NCBI GenBank assembly: GCA_019247135.1
Contig: JAFAPL010000002.1
Span: forward strand, 1-12,702
Length of the DNA: 12,702 nt
Reading direction: 5' to 3'
Source of the DNA: Chloroflexota bacterium
GTDB taxonomy: Bacteria; Chloroflexota; UBA6077; CF-72
The notes under the pieces are model-generated. The model had not been told where the DNA came from. It saw only the letters and a program-made list of their open reading frames with translations, and searched no databases. Shown here piece by piece: positions 5,902 to 12,702 of the stretch. Positions within the stretch are counted from its first letter, which is position 1; each line of letters opens with the position of its first letter. Both the position numbers and the translations under genes were made by a program.

Positions 5902-7296
5902 CTAGCCTCGGCGGATGCCTTCGCCGAGAGCATCTACCAGGCGCGACAGCTGCTCTTCGGTCGAGATCAGCGGCGGCGCCATGCAGATCGTGTTGTTCAC
6001 CCTCCGCGGCACGATCCCGTTCTGGACGCAGCGTTCGATAACCCGACCGGCGAGGCCGACGGCGTTGTCGTAGAAGGCGCTGCCGGTCGCGTTCGGGTCG
6101 ACCAGCTCGACGGCCGCCATCATGCCGATCCCGCGTACTTCCCCGACGTTCGGCATCGGCTCGAGCTGCGTGCGGAGCAGGTTCTGGAACCATCGACCGA
6201 CGCGCGCGGCGCGGTCGACCAGCCCTTCACGCTCGATGATCGCCACGTTGGCGAGGCCCACCGCGCAGCAGGCGGCGTGACCCGAATATGTCGCCGCATG
6301 CATGAACTTCAGGTCCGCCGGCGCGCCGTTGATCGCGTCCTGCACCTTGTGGCTCACCATCACGCCCCCCAGCGGCAGGTAGGCACTCGTGATGCCTTTG
6401 GCGAACGACATCATGTCCGGTTGGACGTTCCAGTGATCGAGCGCGAACCATTTGCCTGTACGACCGAAGCCGGTGATGACTTCGTCCGCGATCAGCAGGA
6501 CGTTGTGGCGGTCGGCGATCTGACGCAACTTCGGCCAGTAGTCGTCGGGCGGGACGATCACGCCGCCGGCGCCCTGCACGGGCTCGCCCAGAATCGCGGC
6601 CACGGTATCGGGGCCTTGCTCGATCAGCGTTTGCTCGAGCTCGGCGGCGTAGTCGTGCTCGTTGGGCGCGGTACACGGACGCGGTCCGCCTTCGCCCTCC
6701 AGCTCGCAGCGGAAACGATACGGACCGATGGCCTGGATGAAGTTCGGCACGAGCGGGGCGAACATGCGGTGATAGGCAGGCAGCCCTGTCGCGCTCGCGG
6801 CGGCCATGGTGACCCCGTGGTAGCCCCAGCGGCGGGAAATGATCTTCACCTTGTCGGGCTTGCCCTGGACTTTCCAGTAGAAGCGCGCGGTCTTGAAGGC
6901 GGACTCGTTGGATTCCGCGCCGCCGGTGGTGAAGTAGACGGCCGAGAGGTTCGGGTAGGCGATCTCGCTCAGCTTTTCAGCCAGGCGCGTCGACGGGACG
7001 TTGACGAAGCCGACGTAGTTGTTGTTGAAGGCGAGGGTCGACATCTGGTCGGCCGCGGCCTGGGCGAGCTCGCTACGACCGTGCCCGACGTGGACGTTCC
7101 ACAGGCCGGAAAGTGCGTCGAAGTAGCGTTTCCCGGAGGCATCGATGATTTCCGCGCCTTCGCCCTTGACCACGACCATAGGATGGGCGTGATCGTTGGG
7201 ATGAAAGAGTGGGTGAATCAGGTGGGCGCGGTCGGCCTCGAGCAGCCGGTCGACGTCGACGTCGTGCGTTGGGGCTGAAGTCGGAGCCTGAACCAT
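5902..7296 (-). CDS. Class III PLP-dependent aminotransferase
   Basis: Fold-type I aminotransferase of 464 residues, of the group annotated 'aspartate aminotransferase family' that includes omega-amino acid:pyruvate and beta-alanine or putrescine transaminases. It moves an amino group, usually from an omega-amine, to pyruvate or another keto acid; cytoplasmic. Visible: DALSGLWNVHVGHG near the N-terminus, phosphate-binding TTGGAESNESAFK, the EPVQGAGG segment, Asp271 in DEVITGFGRTG (pyridine nitrogen), and Lys300 in SFAKGITSAYLPLGG (Schiff base). The ATG at 7296 is chosen because GAGGTG lies 6 bases upstream; the open frame up to 7392 adds unrelated residues. Substrate cannot be set from sequence alone. 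WNVHVGHG with AKGITSAYLPLGG resembles omega-transaminases more than ornithine or GABA enzymes, from memory. DUF1992 follows 49 bp downstream. Confidence 0.93.
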   Translation of the reverse strand: MVQAPTSAPTHDVDVDRLLEADRAHLIHPLFHPNDHAHPMVVVKGEGAEIIDASGKRYFDALSGLWNVHVGHGRSELAQAAADQMSTLAFNNNYVGFVNVPSTRLAEKLSEIAYPNLSAVYFTTGGAESNESAFKTARFYWKVQGKPDKVKIISRRWGYHGVTMAAASATGLPAYHRMFAPLVPNFIQAIGPYRFRCELEGEGGPRPCTAPNEHDYAAELEQTLIEQGPDTVAAILGEPVQGAGGVIVPPDDYWPKLRQIADRHNVLLIADEVITGFGRTGKWFALDHWNVQPDMMSFAKGITSAYLPLGGVMVSHKVQDAINGAPADLKFMHAATYSGHAACCAVGLANVAIIEREGLVDRAARVGRWFQNLLRTQLEPMPNVGEVRGIGMMAAVELVDPNATGSAFYDNAVGLAGRVIERCVQNGIVPRRVNNTICMAPPLISTEEQLSRLVDALGEGIRRG

Positions 7297-7326
7297 CGAA
7301 TACACCTCGACCGCGAGAGTTTTGGC

Positions 7327-7332
7327 AGTGTA
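7327..7332 (-). promoter_or_regulatory. Possible -10 box (TACACT) for the aminotransferase
   Basis: Minus-strand TACACT lies 30 bases before the ATG at 7296, leaving a leader of about 24 nt that holds the GAGGTG ribosome site. The -35 region (GGGACG at 17 bp) is poor. Plausible but weak. Confidence 0.3.
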
Positions 7333-7426
7333 TCGCTTCCCGGCTCGAGCGTCCCTCTTGGCGGGCTCGGCAGGACCGGTGACGCGTAACATGTCCGCGC
7401 GAAGTCGAAGCGGTTCGTGTCGCCAA

Positions 7427-7475
7427 CTTAACTCATTCTTAACCTCTTGACTTCACGGTAGCGCGCCCGTTCCAA
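7427..7475 (+). promoter_or_regulatory. Direct CTTAAC repeats (Pho-box-like) over a TTGACT promoter
   Basis: CTTAAC occurs at 7427-7432 and 7438-7443, exactly 11 bp apart, followed by CTTGAC at 7446-7451. Eleven-base direct repeats with a TTAAC core are the known form of PhoP/PhoB boxes in Bacillus and cyanobacteria. The last word overlaps TTGACT (7447-7452), a fair -35; 17 bases on is TTCCAA, a poor -10. The site lies in the 221-bp divergent gap and is best placed for the secreted-protein gene at 7518. Phosphate control is inference. Confidence 0.4.
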
Positions 7476-7517
7476 TGCCATGAGCGGACTGGTTGATTTC
7501 CCAGGGAGGGGTCCATT

Positions 7518-8534
7518 GTGATTGGACGCATAAGTTATCGAAGAATGGCCTTTGCGACCTTTGCGGCCGCGTGTATGGCGCTGTCAACCGGGTTGACCGG
7601 CTTTGCGCAAGGCGCGCCGCCGACACTCGGGTCGTGGCAGGCGGGACCTGACGCCAAGGGTTCGAACACCTTTATCGGCCGTATCGAGACGCCTACGCGC
7701 GGACAGCACGTATCCGAAGCGGCGAACCTGCTCGTCAGCGGCTGGGCAGCCGACACGACGGCGCAGGGCTGGGCCGGCATCAGCGGGGTCGACGTCTACA
7801 ACGCCCCGAAGGACAAGGGTGGCACCAAGGTGGCCAGTGGCATGGTGGGTCTGAACCGGCCTGACGTCGCCGACGCACTGGGTGGCTTCGGCACCGCGGG
7901 CTTCACCGCCGTCATTCCGGCGAGCACAATGGCCTCCATTGCCGGCGTTGGCCCCCTGTACGTCTACATCAACACGCCCAACAAGGGCAGTTGGTACAAG
8001 ACTGTGATCATCAACGCGACGGTCGGTGCGACGCTGGCATTCCCGACGGACCCGGTGGTTGGGTTCCTGCGGCCGATCGACGGCGAGATCATCTCGCAGA
8101 AGCAGGTCACACAGAAGTACTCGCTGTACGGCTTCGCGCTGGATCGCAACGGGATCACCGATCCGAACAACCAGACGCTGGGTCCATCGAACACGGGTAT
8201 CGGTAGCGTGCAGATCTACGTCGACGGCATGCGGGGCGACCCGAATGCTCTGTCGCTCGGTCCAGCGGGTCTCTCGGCAGGCGTCCTGGTGAACAACCGG
8301 ACCACTCCAGGCCCGGGCGCACCGGCCATCATCCCGAACAAGTCGTACATCGGCTTTGGCTTCGGCCCACAGTACGTGTTCGCACAGTGGTCGATCGCGA
8401 CCAACCCGTCGCTGTTCGCGGCTGAGCACCAGCACACCGCGTACGCCTACGCGCAGTCGTCGATCACTGGTCGGACGAGCGTTGCGCAGGTGACCTTCTT
8501 TGTGAAGGGTGGCAACAAGGTCCTCAACCCGTAA
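7518..8534 (+). CDS. Secreted protein with two Ig-like 'GWA/GFA' domains, function unknown
   Basis: Exported protein of 338 residues. The signal peptide runs from MIGRISYRRM through a hydrophobic core to about residue 30-32 (FAQGAPP). Two related regions follow. The first (about 52-158) begins FIGRIETPTRGQHVSEAANLLVS, then GWAADTTAQGWAGISGVDVYN and ends YVYINT and TVIIN. The second (about 180-335) begins VVGFLRPIDGEIISQKQVTQ, then YGFALDRNG, IGSVQIYVDG and ends AQVTFFVKG. Each reads as a beta-rich 'boundary, exclusion from cliche, named component with sign' module, like Ig-like domains of cell-surface proteins; no catalytic residues or cell-wall anchor are seen. GTG 7518 is preceded by GGGAGG at 7504-7509 (8-base spacing), which favours it over ATG 7545. 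Good ribosome site, own promoter and strong terminator suggest an independently and well expressed gene. Similar proteins seem common in Chloroflexota; that is memory, not a search. Confidence 0.82.
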   Translation: MIGRISYRRMAFATFAAACMALSTGLTGFAQGAPPTLGSWQAGPDAKGSNTFIGRIETPTRGQHVSEAANLLVSGWAADTTAQGWAGISGVDVYNAPKDKGGTKVASGMVGLNRPDVADALGGFGTAGFTAVIPASTMASIAGVGPLYVYINTPNKGSWYKTVIINATVGATLAFPTDPVVGFLRPIDGEIISQKQVTQKYSLYGFALDRNGITDPNNQTLGPSNTGIGSVQIYVDGMRGDPNALSLGPAGLSAGVLVNNRTTPGPGAPAIIPNKSYIGFGFGPQYVFAQWSIATNPSLFAAEHQHTAYAYAQSSITGRTSVAQVTFFVKGGNKVLNP

Positions 8535-8553
8535 GTCTCTTGTAGTCCGAGCG

Positions 8554-8590
8554 AGGCCGGCCTGCCGTGATACGGCGCGCCGGCCTTTTT
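8554..8590 (+). terminator. Rho-independent terminator of the secreted-protein gene
   Basis: AGGCCGGC (8554-8561) pairs perfectly with GCCGGCCT (8579-8586), and inside it GCCGT (8564-8568) pairs with ACGGC (8572-8576) over a GAT loop. A run of five T (8586-8590) follows. It begins 20 bp after the stop at 8534 and ends 10 bp before the next start. Confidence 0.9.
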
Positions 8591-8600
8591 CGTTGTCGGG

Positions 8601-9347
8601 ATGATGTTCAGCGACTACGGCGCGGAGACGTACGGACAGCGAATCGCAGGGTTCTACGACACGTGGGTGGCACCCGTGGTCGAGGGAACAACCGAGGTTG
8701 CCGCGGCGTTTCTGGCCGATCTGGCCGGCGACGGTGCCGCGCTAGAGTTGGGGATTGGCACGGGGCGTATCGCGTTGCCGCTCGCGCGGCGCGGCGTGCA
8801 CGTGCAGGGCATCGATGCGTCCGAAGCGATGGTCGCTCGGCTGCGCGAAAAGCCGGGCGGGACCGATATTCAGGTACACATCGGGGATTTCGCAGACGTA
8901 CGGGTGGACGAGCAGTTCCGCCTGGTGTATGTCGTCTTCAACACGTTCTTCGCCCTGCTGACGCAGTCAGACCAGGTGCGCTGTTTTCACAACGTGGCGG
9001 CCCACCTCGCGGACGCCGGTAAGTTTGTCATCGAGGCATTCGTGCCAGACCCGACGCTGTTCGACCGCGGCCAACGGGTCAGTGCGACGCGAGTCGAGAT
9101 GGAGCGGATTCAGCTGGACGTCACGCGGCACGACAGCGCGTCGCAGCAGGTGACCTCGCAGCACGTGCTGATTGGGCGCGAGGGGATCACGCTCTTGCCC
9201 GTGCAGATGCGGTACGCGTGGCCAAGCGAGCTGGACCTGATGGGGCAGATGGCGGGCTTGCGGCTCGAGGGCCGCTACGCTGGCTGGCAACTGGAGGCGT
9301 TTAGCTCGGCCAGCGCGGGGCATGTATCGGTGTACGTGCGGGGCTAG
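8601..9347 (+). CDS. Class I SAM-dependent methyltransferase
   Basis: Cytoplasmic methyltransferase of 248 residues, substrate unknown. The Rossmann-fold SAM site is plain: motif I LELGIGTGRIALPLA (residues 48-62), the acidic residue after strand 2 in GIDASEAM (Asp72), and IGDFADV then LVYVVFNTFFALLTQSDQ as motifs II/III, where a related 'N-T-hydrophobic' pattern is common in the Methyltransf_25 group. The C-terminal part (about 160-248) is beta-rich (QVTSQHVLIGREGITLLPVQMRYAWPSELDLM), as in many small-molecule methyltransferases. The ATG at 8601 has a near-identical alternative at 8604; the upstream GGG is only a weak ribosome site. The start comes directly after the terminator of the preceding gene, so its promoter is unclear and may overlap that terminator. 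The gene converges on nudC. Confidence 0.88.
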   Translation: MMFSDYGAETYGQRIAGFYDTWVAPVVEGTTEVAAAFLADLAGDGAALELGIGTGRIALPLARRGVHVQGIDASEAMVARLREKPGGTDIQVHIGDFADVRVDEQFRLVYVVFNTFFALLTQSDQVRCFHNVAAHLADAGKFVIEAFVPDPTLFDRGQRVSATRVEMERIQLDVTRHDSASQQVTSQHVLIGREGITLLPVQMRYAWPSELDLMGQMAGLRLEGRYAGWQLEAFSSASAGHVSVYVRG

Positions 9348-9466
9348 CGCACTGGTCACGCCGATCTTTCTCTCAGGCGAGGCATCAACTTCGCGGGGTG
9401 GCGGTCCGTCCGACGTCAGGCGCGGGCAGGCATCACTGCGCCGGCTGGCGCGATTGGTTGTGGAGG

Positions 9467-10306
9467 TCAGGCGCGCGCCAGGAATGCGTCGATGAGACGC
9501 CGCGCGATGCTCAGCTTGCCCGGCAGCTTCGGCAACTCGCCCCGCCGACTGAACCAGGCGGCTTCGGCGATCTCGTCATCCTGAGGACGGATTTCGCCCC
9601 CTGTGTACTGGGCGGTGAAGCCGATCATCAACTGGTGCGGAAACGGCCACGGCTGGCTGCCGAAATAGCGAATGTCATCGATCTGGAGCCCAACCTCCTC
9701 GTGGACCTCGCGGCTCACGGCCTCTTCGAGTGACTCGCCCGGCTCCACGAACCCCGCCAGCACGCTGAAAAATCCGTCGGCGAACGCACGGTTGCGGGCG
9801 AGCAAGAACTCGTCCTCGCCGCGTTGAATGAGCATGATCACGGCTGGACTGAGTCGCGGGAAGCTGAGCAGGCCGCACTGCGGGCAGAGTTTGGCGCGTT
9901 CCGCGGGGGCGTTGACGGTCGGAGCGCCGCAGCGGCCGCAGAAGCGGTGCGTCTGGTCCCATACGAGGATCTGCGCGGCGCGACCGGCGATCGCGTACTC
10001 GTCCTCCGAGAGCCGACCGAACAGCGCGCGCAGGCCGTCGAGCGCCAGACCTTCAGGTGGTTCCAGGTCTTCCGGCAGGTTGACGGCGTAGCAGTCGAGA
10101 TCGCCGAGTCGGCCGAGGTAATGGCCGGCTTCGAAGTCCGCGCCGAGCTGCGCCAGCTCGGCGTAGTCGGGCAGCGCGGTCGTGTCGCCTTGCGGACGCA
10201 CGAGCAGCCGGTCGCCGCGGAAGGCGAACCAGGTCGTGCCGGCGGGCTGCGACTCGGTCGGCGGTCGCAGCCCTGAGATGAAGAGCGTCCTGCGCGATTC
10301 GATCAC
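9467..10306 (-). CDS. nudC: NAD(H) pyrophosphatase / RNA NAD-decapping Nudix hydrolase
   Basis: Cleaves NADH or NAD to NMN(H) and AMP and, in characterised members, removes NAD caps from RNA 5' ends; cytoplasmic. The 279-residue protein has the full NudC plan: an N-terminal domain (about 1-115), a four-Cys zinc ribbon (Cys123, Cys126, Cys141, Cys144 in FCGRCGAP and LCPQCG), the Nudix box at 185-207 with all metal-binding glutamates (GFVEPGESLEEA then REVHEEVGL), and SQPWPFPHQLM at 217-227, the signature that marks NADH pyrophosphatases among Nudix proteins. The first codon is GTG (10306-10304). No ribosome site lies at normal distance: GAGGA is about 13 bases away. No other good start occurs before the conserved part. 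It lies 70 bp behind the metallo-beta-lactamase-fold gene on the same strand and could be transcribed with it. Confidence 0.95.
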   Translation of the reverse strand: MIESRRTLFISGLRPPTESQPAGTTWFAFRGDRLLVRPQGDTTALPDYAELAQLGADFEAGHYLGRLGDLDCYAVNLPEDLEPPEGLALDGLRALFGRLSEDEYAIAGRAAQILVWDQTHRFCGRCGAPTVNAPAERAKLCPQCGLLSFPRLSPAVIMLIQRGEDEFLLARNRAFADGFFSVLAGFVEPGESLEEAVSREVHEEVGLQIDDIRYFGSQPWPFPHQLMIGFTAQYTGGEIRPQDDEIAEAAWFSRRGELPKLPGKLSIARRLIDAFLARA

Positions 10307-10376
10307 AACCGAGACGCAGTCCTCGAAAAAAGGTTAGCGCGAAAGTGCTCGAGGCACGCTTTGTTCACGCGGACAG

Positions 10377-11333
10377 TCAGGCGGGCGTCGTTGCGCGTTC
10401 CAGGTAACCGTGCAGCGTGATGAAGAACGGGGCCGGCCAGGCGGCCGGATCGTGTGGCGCAAACCCGAGCGCTTCGGCGGCCGGCGCGAGCGCGGCTGCC
10501 CTGGCGTCTGGCTGGCGTGGATCGAGTCCGGAGACGCGCGCCGATGCTTCCACCAGTCGGTCATGCATGGCGAGGCTCTCGCGTAGCGCGCGCTCGACGT
10601 TATCGCGGCCGTCGAGCACAGACTCGAGTGGCGTGCCGTCGGCCAACCGGAAGCGATGGCCCATATGCAGGCGCTTCGGGCGAACGTCCTCTAAGAGACG
10701 GCGCTGGCTCGCCTGATACGCGATGGGATCGACGTACAACGGCATGCCGGCGGAGCCGCACACCTGGACGCTGTCGCCGGTGAAGGCCCAATCGAGACCG
10801 TCGATGACGAAGGATGAGGAGCCCGGGGAGTGTCCCGGCGTATGCACGACCTCGACCGTGACGTCGCCGCCGAGGCTGATGCGTTCGCCGCCATGCAGCT
10901 CGCGATCCGCGGCGAGCTCGCCGGACAAATTCTCCATCAGCAGCGCGTCCTGTTTGGCCAGCGAGTCGGGGTCGTCCAGATAGCGGAACCGAAGCGCCTG
11001 ATACCCGTCTGGTCGCATGTGAGCGCGTTTGCTTCCGAGGAGCTCGCGATCGTCGGCGTGAAGGGCGAGCTGGACGTCGTCCGCTGCCAGAGATCGAGCC
11101 GAATGGGCGCCGCCGATGTGATCCCAATGCCCGTGGGTGGCCAGAATCCAGCGGACGTTCTTCAAGCTCAGGCCGAGTGCATTCAAGGCTGGCTCGATCG
11201 AGGCGCCGGGCGAAGCCGCCACGCCCGTATCGACGAGGGCAGGCTGCGGCGCGTCGATGTAATACACGTAGACGACGCCCCCAGTTGGGCCAAACGTGCA
11301 CGGCACCGGAATGATGCGCGGCTCAGTGGGCAT
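10377..11333 (-). CDS. Metallo-beta-lactamase-fold hydrolase
   Basis: Zinc- or iron-dependent hydrolase of 318 residues, cytoplasmic, substrate not known. The metal-binding set is complete: THGHWDHIGG (His67, His69, Asp71, His72), HTPGHSPGS (His168), TGDSV (Asp187) and MGHRF (His226). The opening VVYVYYIDAPQPALVDTG is the usual first strand pair. The roughly 90 residues after His226 are helical and lack recognisable motifs, which resembles MBL proteins with a C-terminal winged-helix (LACTB2-like) arrangement, but I cannot confirm this. ATG 11333 is chosen because family similarity starts there and a TACACT box lies 9 bases upstream; the frame stays open to 11444, overlapping the divergent regulator. 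It shares an 88-bp intergenic region with the Crp/Fnr gene, and nudC follows downstream. Glyoxalase II and quorum-quenching lactonases are other possibilities. Confidence 0.9.
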   Translation of the reverse strand: MPTEPRIIPVPCTFGPTGGVVYVYYIDAPQPALVDTGVAASPGASIEPALNALGLSLKNVRWILATHGHWDHIGGAHSARSLAADDVQLALHADDRELLGSKRAHMRPDGYQALRFRYLDDPDSLAKQDALLMENLSGELAADRELHGGERISLGGDVTVEVVHTPGHSPGSSSFVIDGLDWAFTGDSVQVCGSAGMPLYVDPIAYQASQRRLLEDVRPKRLHMGHRFRLADGTPLESVLDGRDNVERALRESLAMHDRLVEASARVSGLDPRQPDARAAALAPAAEALGFAPHDPAAWPAPFFITLHGYLERATTPA

Positions 11334-11342
11334 AGCCCGGCG

Positions 11343-11348
11343 AGTGTA
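11343..11348 (-). promoter_or_regulatory. -10 box (TACACT) before the MBL-fold gene
   Basis: Minus-strand TACACT fits TANNNT and ends 9 bases before the ATG at 11333, giving an mRNA leader of about 0-3 nt. No Shine-Dalgarno is present, in keeping with leaderless translation. The -35 is not convincing. Confidence 0.4.
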
Positions 11349-11407
11349 CTGCGCACCTATGCCGGTAACGCGGGCAGGCATCTGGCGCGGGTAGCCAAAG
11401 CGGCGCT

Positions 11408-11413
11408 TAACAT
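11408..11413 (+). promoter_or_regulatory. -10 box (TAACAT) before the Crp/Fnr gene
   Basis: TAACAT fits TANNNT and ends 8 bases before the ATG at 11422, with no ribosome site between, again a leaderless layout. It is 59 bp from the divergent -10 at 11343-11348, so a regulator bound between could affect both genes. Confidence 0.4.
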
Positions 11414-11421
11414 TGCTCGCC

Positions 11422-12153
11422 ATGCCGTCGGCCGGAGGCGACAAGAATGGCGGCGCCGAACGGTCGGGCGTGTGTACGTGGTATCTCCGCCACGTCGACG
11501 TCTTTCGCAGTATGACCGCACATGAGGCGGACGATCTCGCGCACGCGATGTCTGTGCGACGACTCCGCGCAGGTCACCTGATCGTTGGACCAGATCCGCG
11601 GCCGGAATGGGTGTACCTGTTGCGTGACGGCAGGGTGCGACTGTTTCAGCGCCGCGCGCGGGGCGAGATCACGGTCGATCAACTCGAGTCGGGCCACCTG
11701 TTCGGGGTGACGGCGCTGTTTGGGGCTGGCACGGAGCTGCTGGCTCGAGCGGAGACGGACGTCGAGTTGTGCGCGGTCGAAGGCGGGCGCTTTCTGCAGG
11801 TGGCGTCGCATTGGCCGGCGACCCTGCTCGAGGTGGCGGTGCGGCTGGGCTTCCGCTTGCCGTCGGGGACGGAGCAGCTGGAGCGGATGAGTCCCACGGG
11901 AACGCGTGCGCGTCTGGCGGGGGTGTTACACGCCTTGGCGCGGGATGCGACCGAGACACAGCCGGGCGGCGGGCTGCGGCTGCGTGGGGTGCCGCGGCAT
12001 GCGGAGCTGGCACGACAGATTGGGGCCAGCCGGGAGACGGTGACGCGGATGCTGGCGCGGCTCGAAGAGGATGGGTATATCCGCCGTTTTGGGCGGCAGA
12101 TCGTGGTGCCGGATCGGCGGCGGTTGGCGGAGGATTTTGATCTGCGCGACTAG
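11422..12153 (+). CDS. Crp/Fnr-family transcription regulator
   Basis: DNA-binding regulator of 243 residues. The N-terminal half (about 20-135) is a cyclic-nucleotide-binding-like beta-barrel: LRAGHLIVGPDPRPEWVYLLRDGRVRLFQ, then the glycine turn ESGHLFGVTALFG, the place of the PBC motif. The arginine-serine pair that binds cAMP in Crp is not evident there, and no N-terminal cysteine cluster for an Fnr-type iron-sulfur centre is seen (one Cys near residue 18), so the ligand is unknown. The C-terminal winged helix (about 165-243) shows the Crp signature RHAELARQIGASRETVTRMLARLEEDGYI. ATG 11422 follows a TAACAT box by 8 bases; an in-frame TTG at 11413 is less likely, and GTG 11470 is possible. 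It is divergent from the MBL-fold gene and is a candidate regulator of it and of itself. Confidence 0.9.
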   Translation: MPSAGGDKNGGAERSGVCTWYLRHVDVFRSMTAHEADDLAHAMSVRRLRAGHLIVGPDPRPEWVYLLRDGRVRLFQRRARGEITVDQLESGHLFGVTALFGAGTELLARAETDVELCAVEGGRFLQVASHWPATLLEVAVRLGFRLPSGTEQLERMSPTGTRARLAGVLHALARDATETQPGGGLRLRGVPRHAELARQIGASRETVTRMLARLEEDGYIRRFGRQIVVPDRRRLAEDFDLRD

Positions 12154-12185
12154 CGGCGACGATGCCGAAGTAGAGGCGAAGAATT

Positions 12186-12200
12186 GGGGGTGAAACCCCC
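12186..12200. other. Short G5/C5 hairpin after the Crp/Fnr gene
   Basis: GGGGG (12186-12190) pairs with CCCCC (12196-12200) over a TGAAA loop, 33 bp after the regulator stop. No T-run follows on either strand, so an intrinsic terminator is doubtful. Nothing else was found in the 153-bp gap from 12154 to 12306. Confidence 0.35.
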
Positions 12201-12306
12201 TATGTCCCCGCGGCGAGCAGGGCGGAGGATTTCGAGCTTCGTGACCAGGGAGTCTTCGGCCGCTCGGGGCGCGGGCTTGCACAACAGGCGCGCGGCGCGA
12301 GGCACA

Positions 12307-12702
12307 ATGATCGGCACGAGGATGACGATTCTCACGCGGACACCACCGGCGGCACATATTCGTCTTGCTTATGGCAGCCACGACCTGCAATTCGGCGACC
12401 TGCGCCTGCCGGATCGACCGCCGCCATGGCCCGTCACGATCGTCATCCACGGCGGCTTCTGGCGGGCTCGGTACGACCTCGAACACATCGGCCACTTGTG
12501 CGCCGCGCTGACCGAGCAAGCGGGTACCGCTACCTGGAGCCTCGAGTACCGGCGCGTCGGGCAACCCGGTGGTGGCTGGCCGGGAACGCTCCAGGACGTG
12601 GCCGCCGGAACGAATTTCGTCAGTCAGCTGGCGTCGGAGTACCCGTTCGACCTGGAGCGGACGGTAACCATCGGGCATTCCGCGGGCGGACAGCTGGCGC
12701 TG
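12307..12702 (+). CDS. Alpha/beta hydrolase, N-terminal part (runs off the window)
   Basis: An open frame of 132 codons reaches the window end without a stop. It reads as an alpha/beta-hydrolase esterase: TIVIHGGFW (about 44-52) supplies the oxyanion-hole HGG, and TIGHSAGGQLAL (about 121-132) is the nucleophile elbow, with Ser125 in GHSAG. Between them SLEYRRVGQPGGGWPGTLQDV matches the 'EYRR-G-GGGWP-T--D' block typical of BD-FAE/kynurenine-formamidase-like and dipeptidyl-peptidase-like esterases. The acid and histidine of the triad should lie beyond the edge. Start choice: ATG 12307 has CGAGG 4 bases upstream; ATG 12322, in frame, has GAGG immediately before it with no spacing. A formamidase role would link to tryptophan-derived NAD synthesis, but that is speculation. 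Confidence 0.85.
   Translation, partial: MIGTRMTILTRTPPAAHIRLAYGSHDLQFGDLRLPDRPPPWPVTIVIHGGFWRARYDLEHIGHLCAALTEQAGTATWSLEYRRVGQPGGGWPGTLQDVAAGTNFVSQLASEYPFDLERTVTIGHSAGGQLAL

Noticed and set aside
5884..7278. Long plus-strand open frame of 464 codons
   Set aside because: It is antisense to the aminotransferase, whose catalytic motifs and ribosome site are clear; long antisense frames are expected in GC-rich DNA.
9410..9478. Repeated GTCAGGCGCG words near the end of nudC
   Set aside because: Ten-base similarity only, one copy overlapping coding sequence; no larger structure.

Overview
The window reads as chromosomal DNA from a GC-rich bacterium. Gene content is housekeeping and accessory, mostly single genes or pairs. 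A secreted protein with 'GWAAD'-type domains, several start codons placed 7-9 bases after a TANNNT box (a leaderless layout), and GTG starts suggest Chloroflexota or a related GC-rich, non-proteobacterial lineage. That placement is inference from style, and no rRNA or marker gene is present to test it.

Layout. At the left edge (38-72) is a triple 12-bp repeat. A UvrD/Rep-family helicase (minus, 109-2160) stands divergent to a secreted C39-like cysteine peptidase (plus, 2274-2912). An IS110-family insertion sequence follows (about 2985-4485). Its transposase is broken by one missing base near 3965, and its roughly 300-bp non-coding leader folds by hand into stems that fit a bridge RNA. A second, 31/35-identical copy of the triple repeat lies just past the element (4512-4546). 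Nicotinamidase pncA (4615-5226) converges on a DUF1992 gene (minus, 5406-5852), which lies 49 bp behind a class III aminotransferase (minus, 5902-7296). A 221-bp divergent promoter region with an 11-bp-period CTTAAC repeat separates the aminotransferase from a secreted protein gene (7518-8534) that ends in a strong terminator. Then come a SAM methyltransferase (8601-9347), nudC (minus, 9467-10306), a metallo-beta-lactamase-fold hydrolase (minus, 10377-11333), a divergent Crp/Fnr regulator (11422-12153), and the first 132 codons of an alpha/beta hydrolase (12307 to the window end).

Working together. PncA recycles nicotinamide and NudC cleaves NAD(H) or removes NAD caps from RNA, so two NAD-turnover enzymes lie within 6 kb, though not in one operon. 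The Crp/Fnr regulator shares an 88-bp divergent promoter region with the hydrolase gene and may control it. No defence island, CRISPR array, tRNA or rRNA was seen. The least-explained items are the paired triple-repeat arrays and the IS110 leader.
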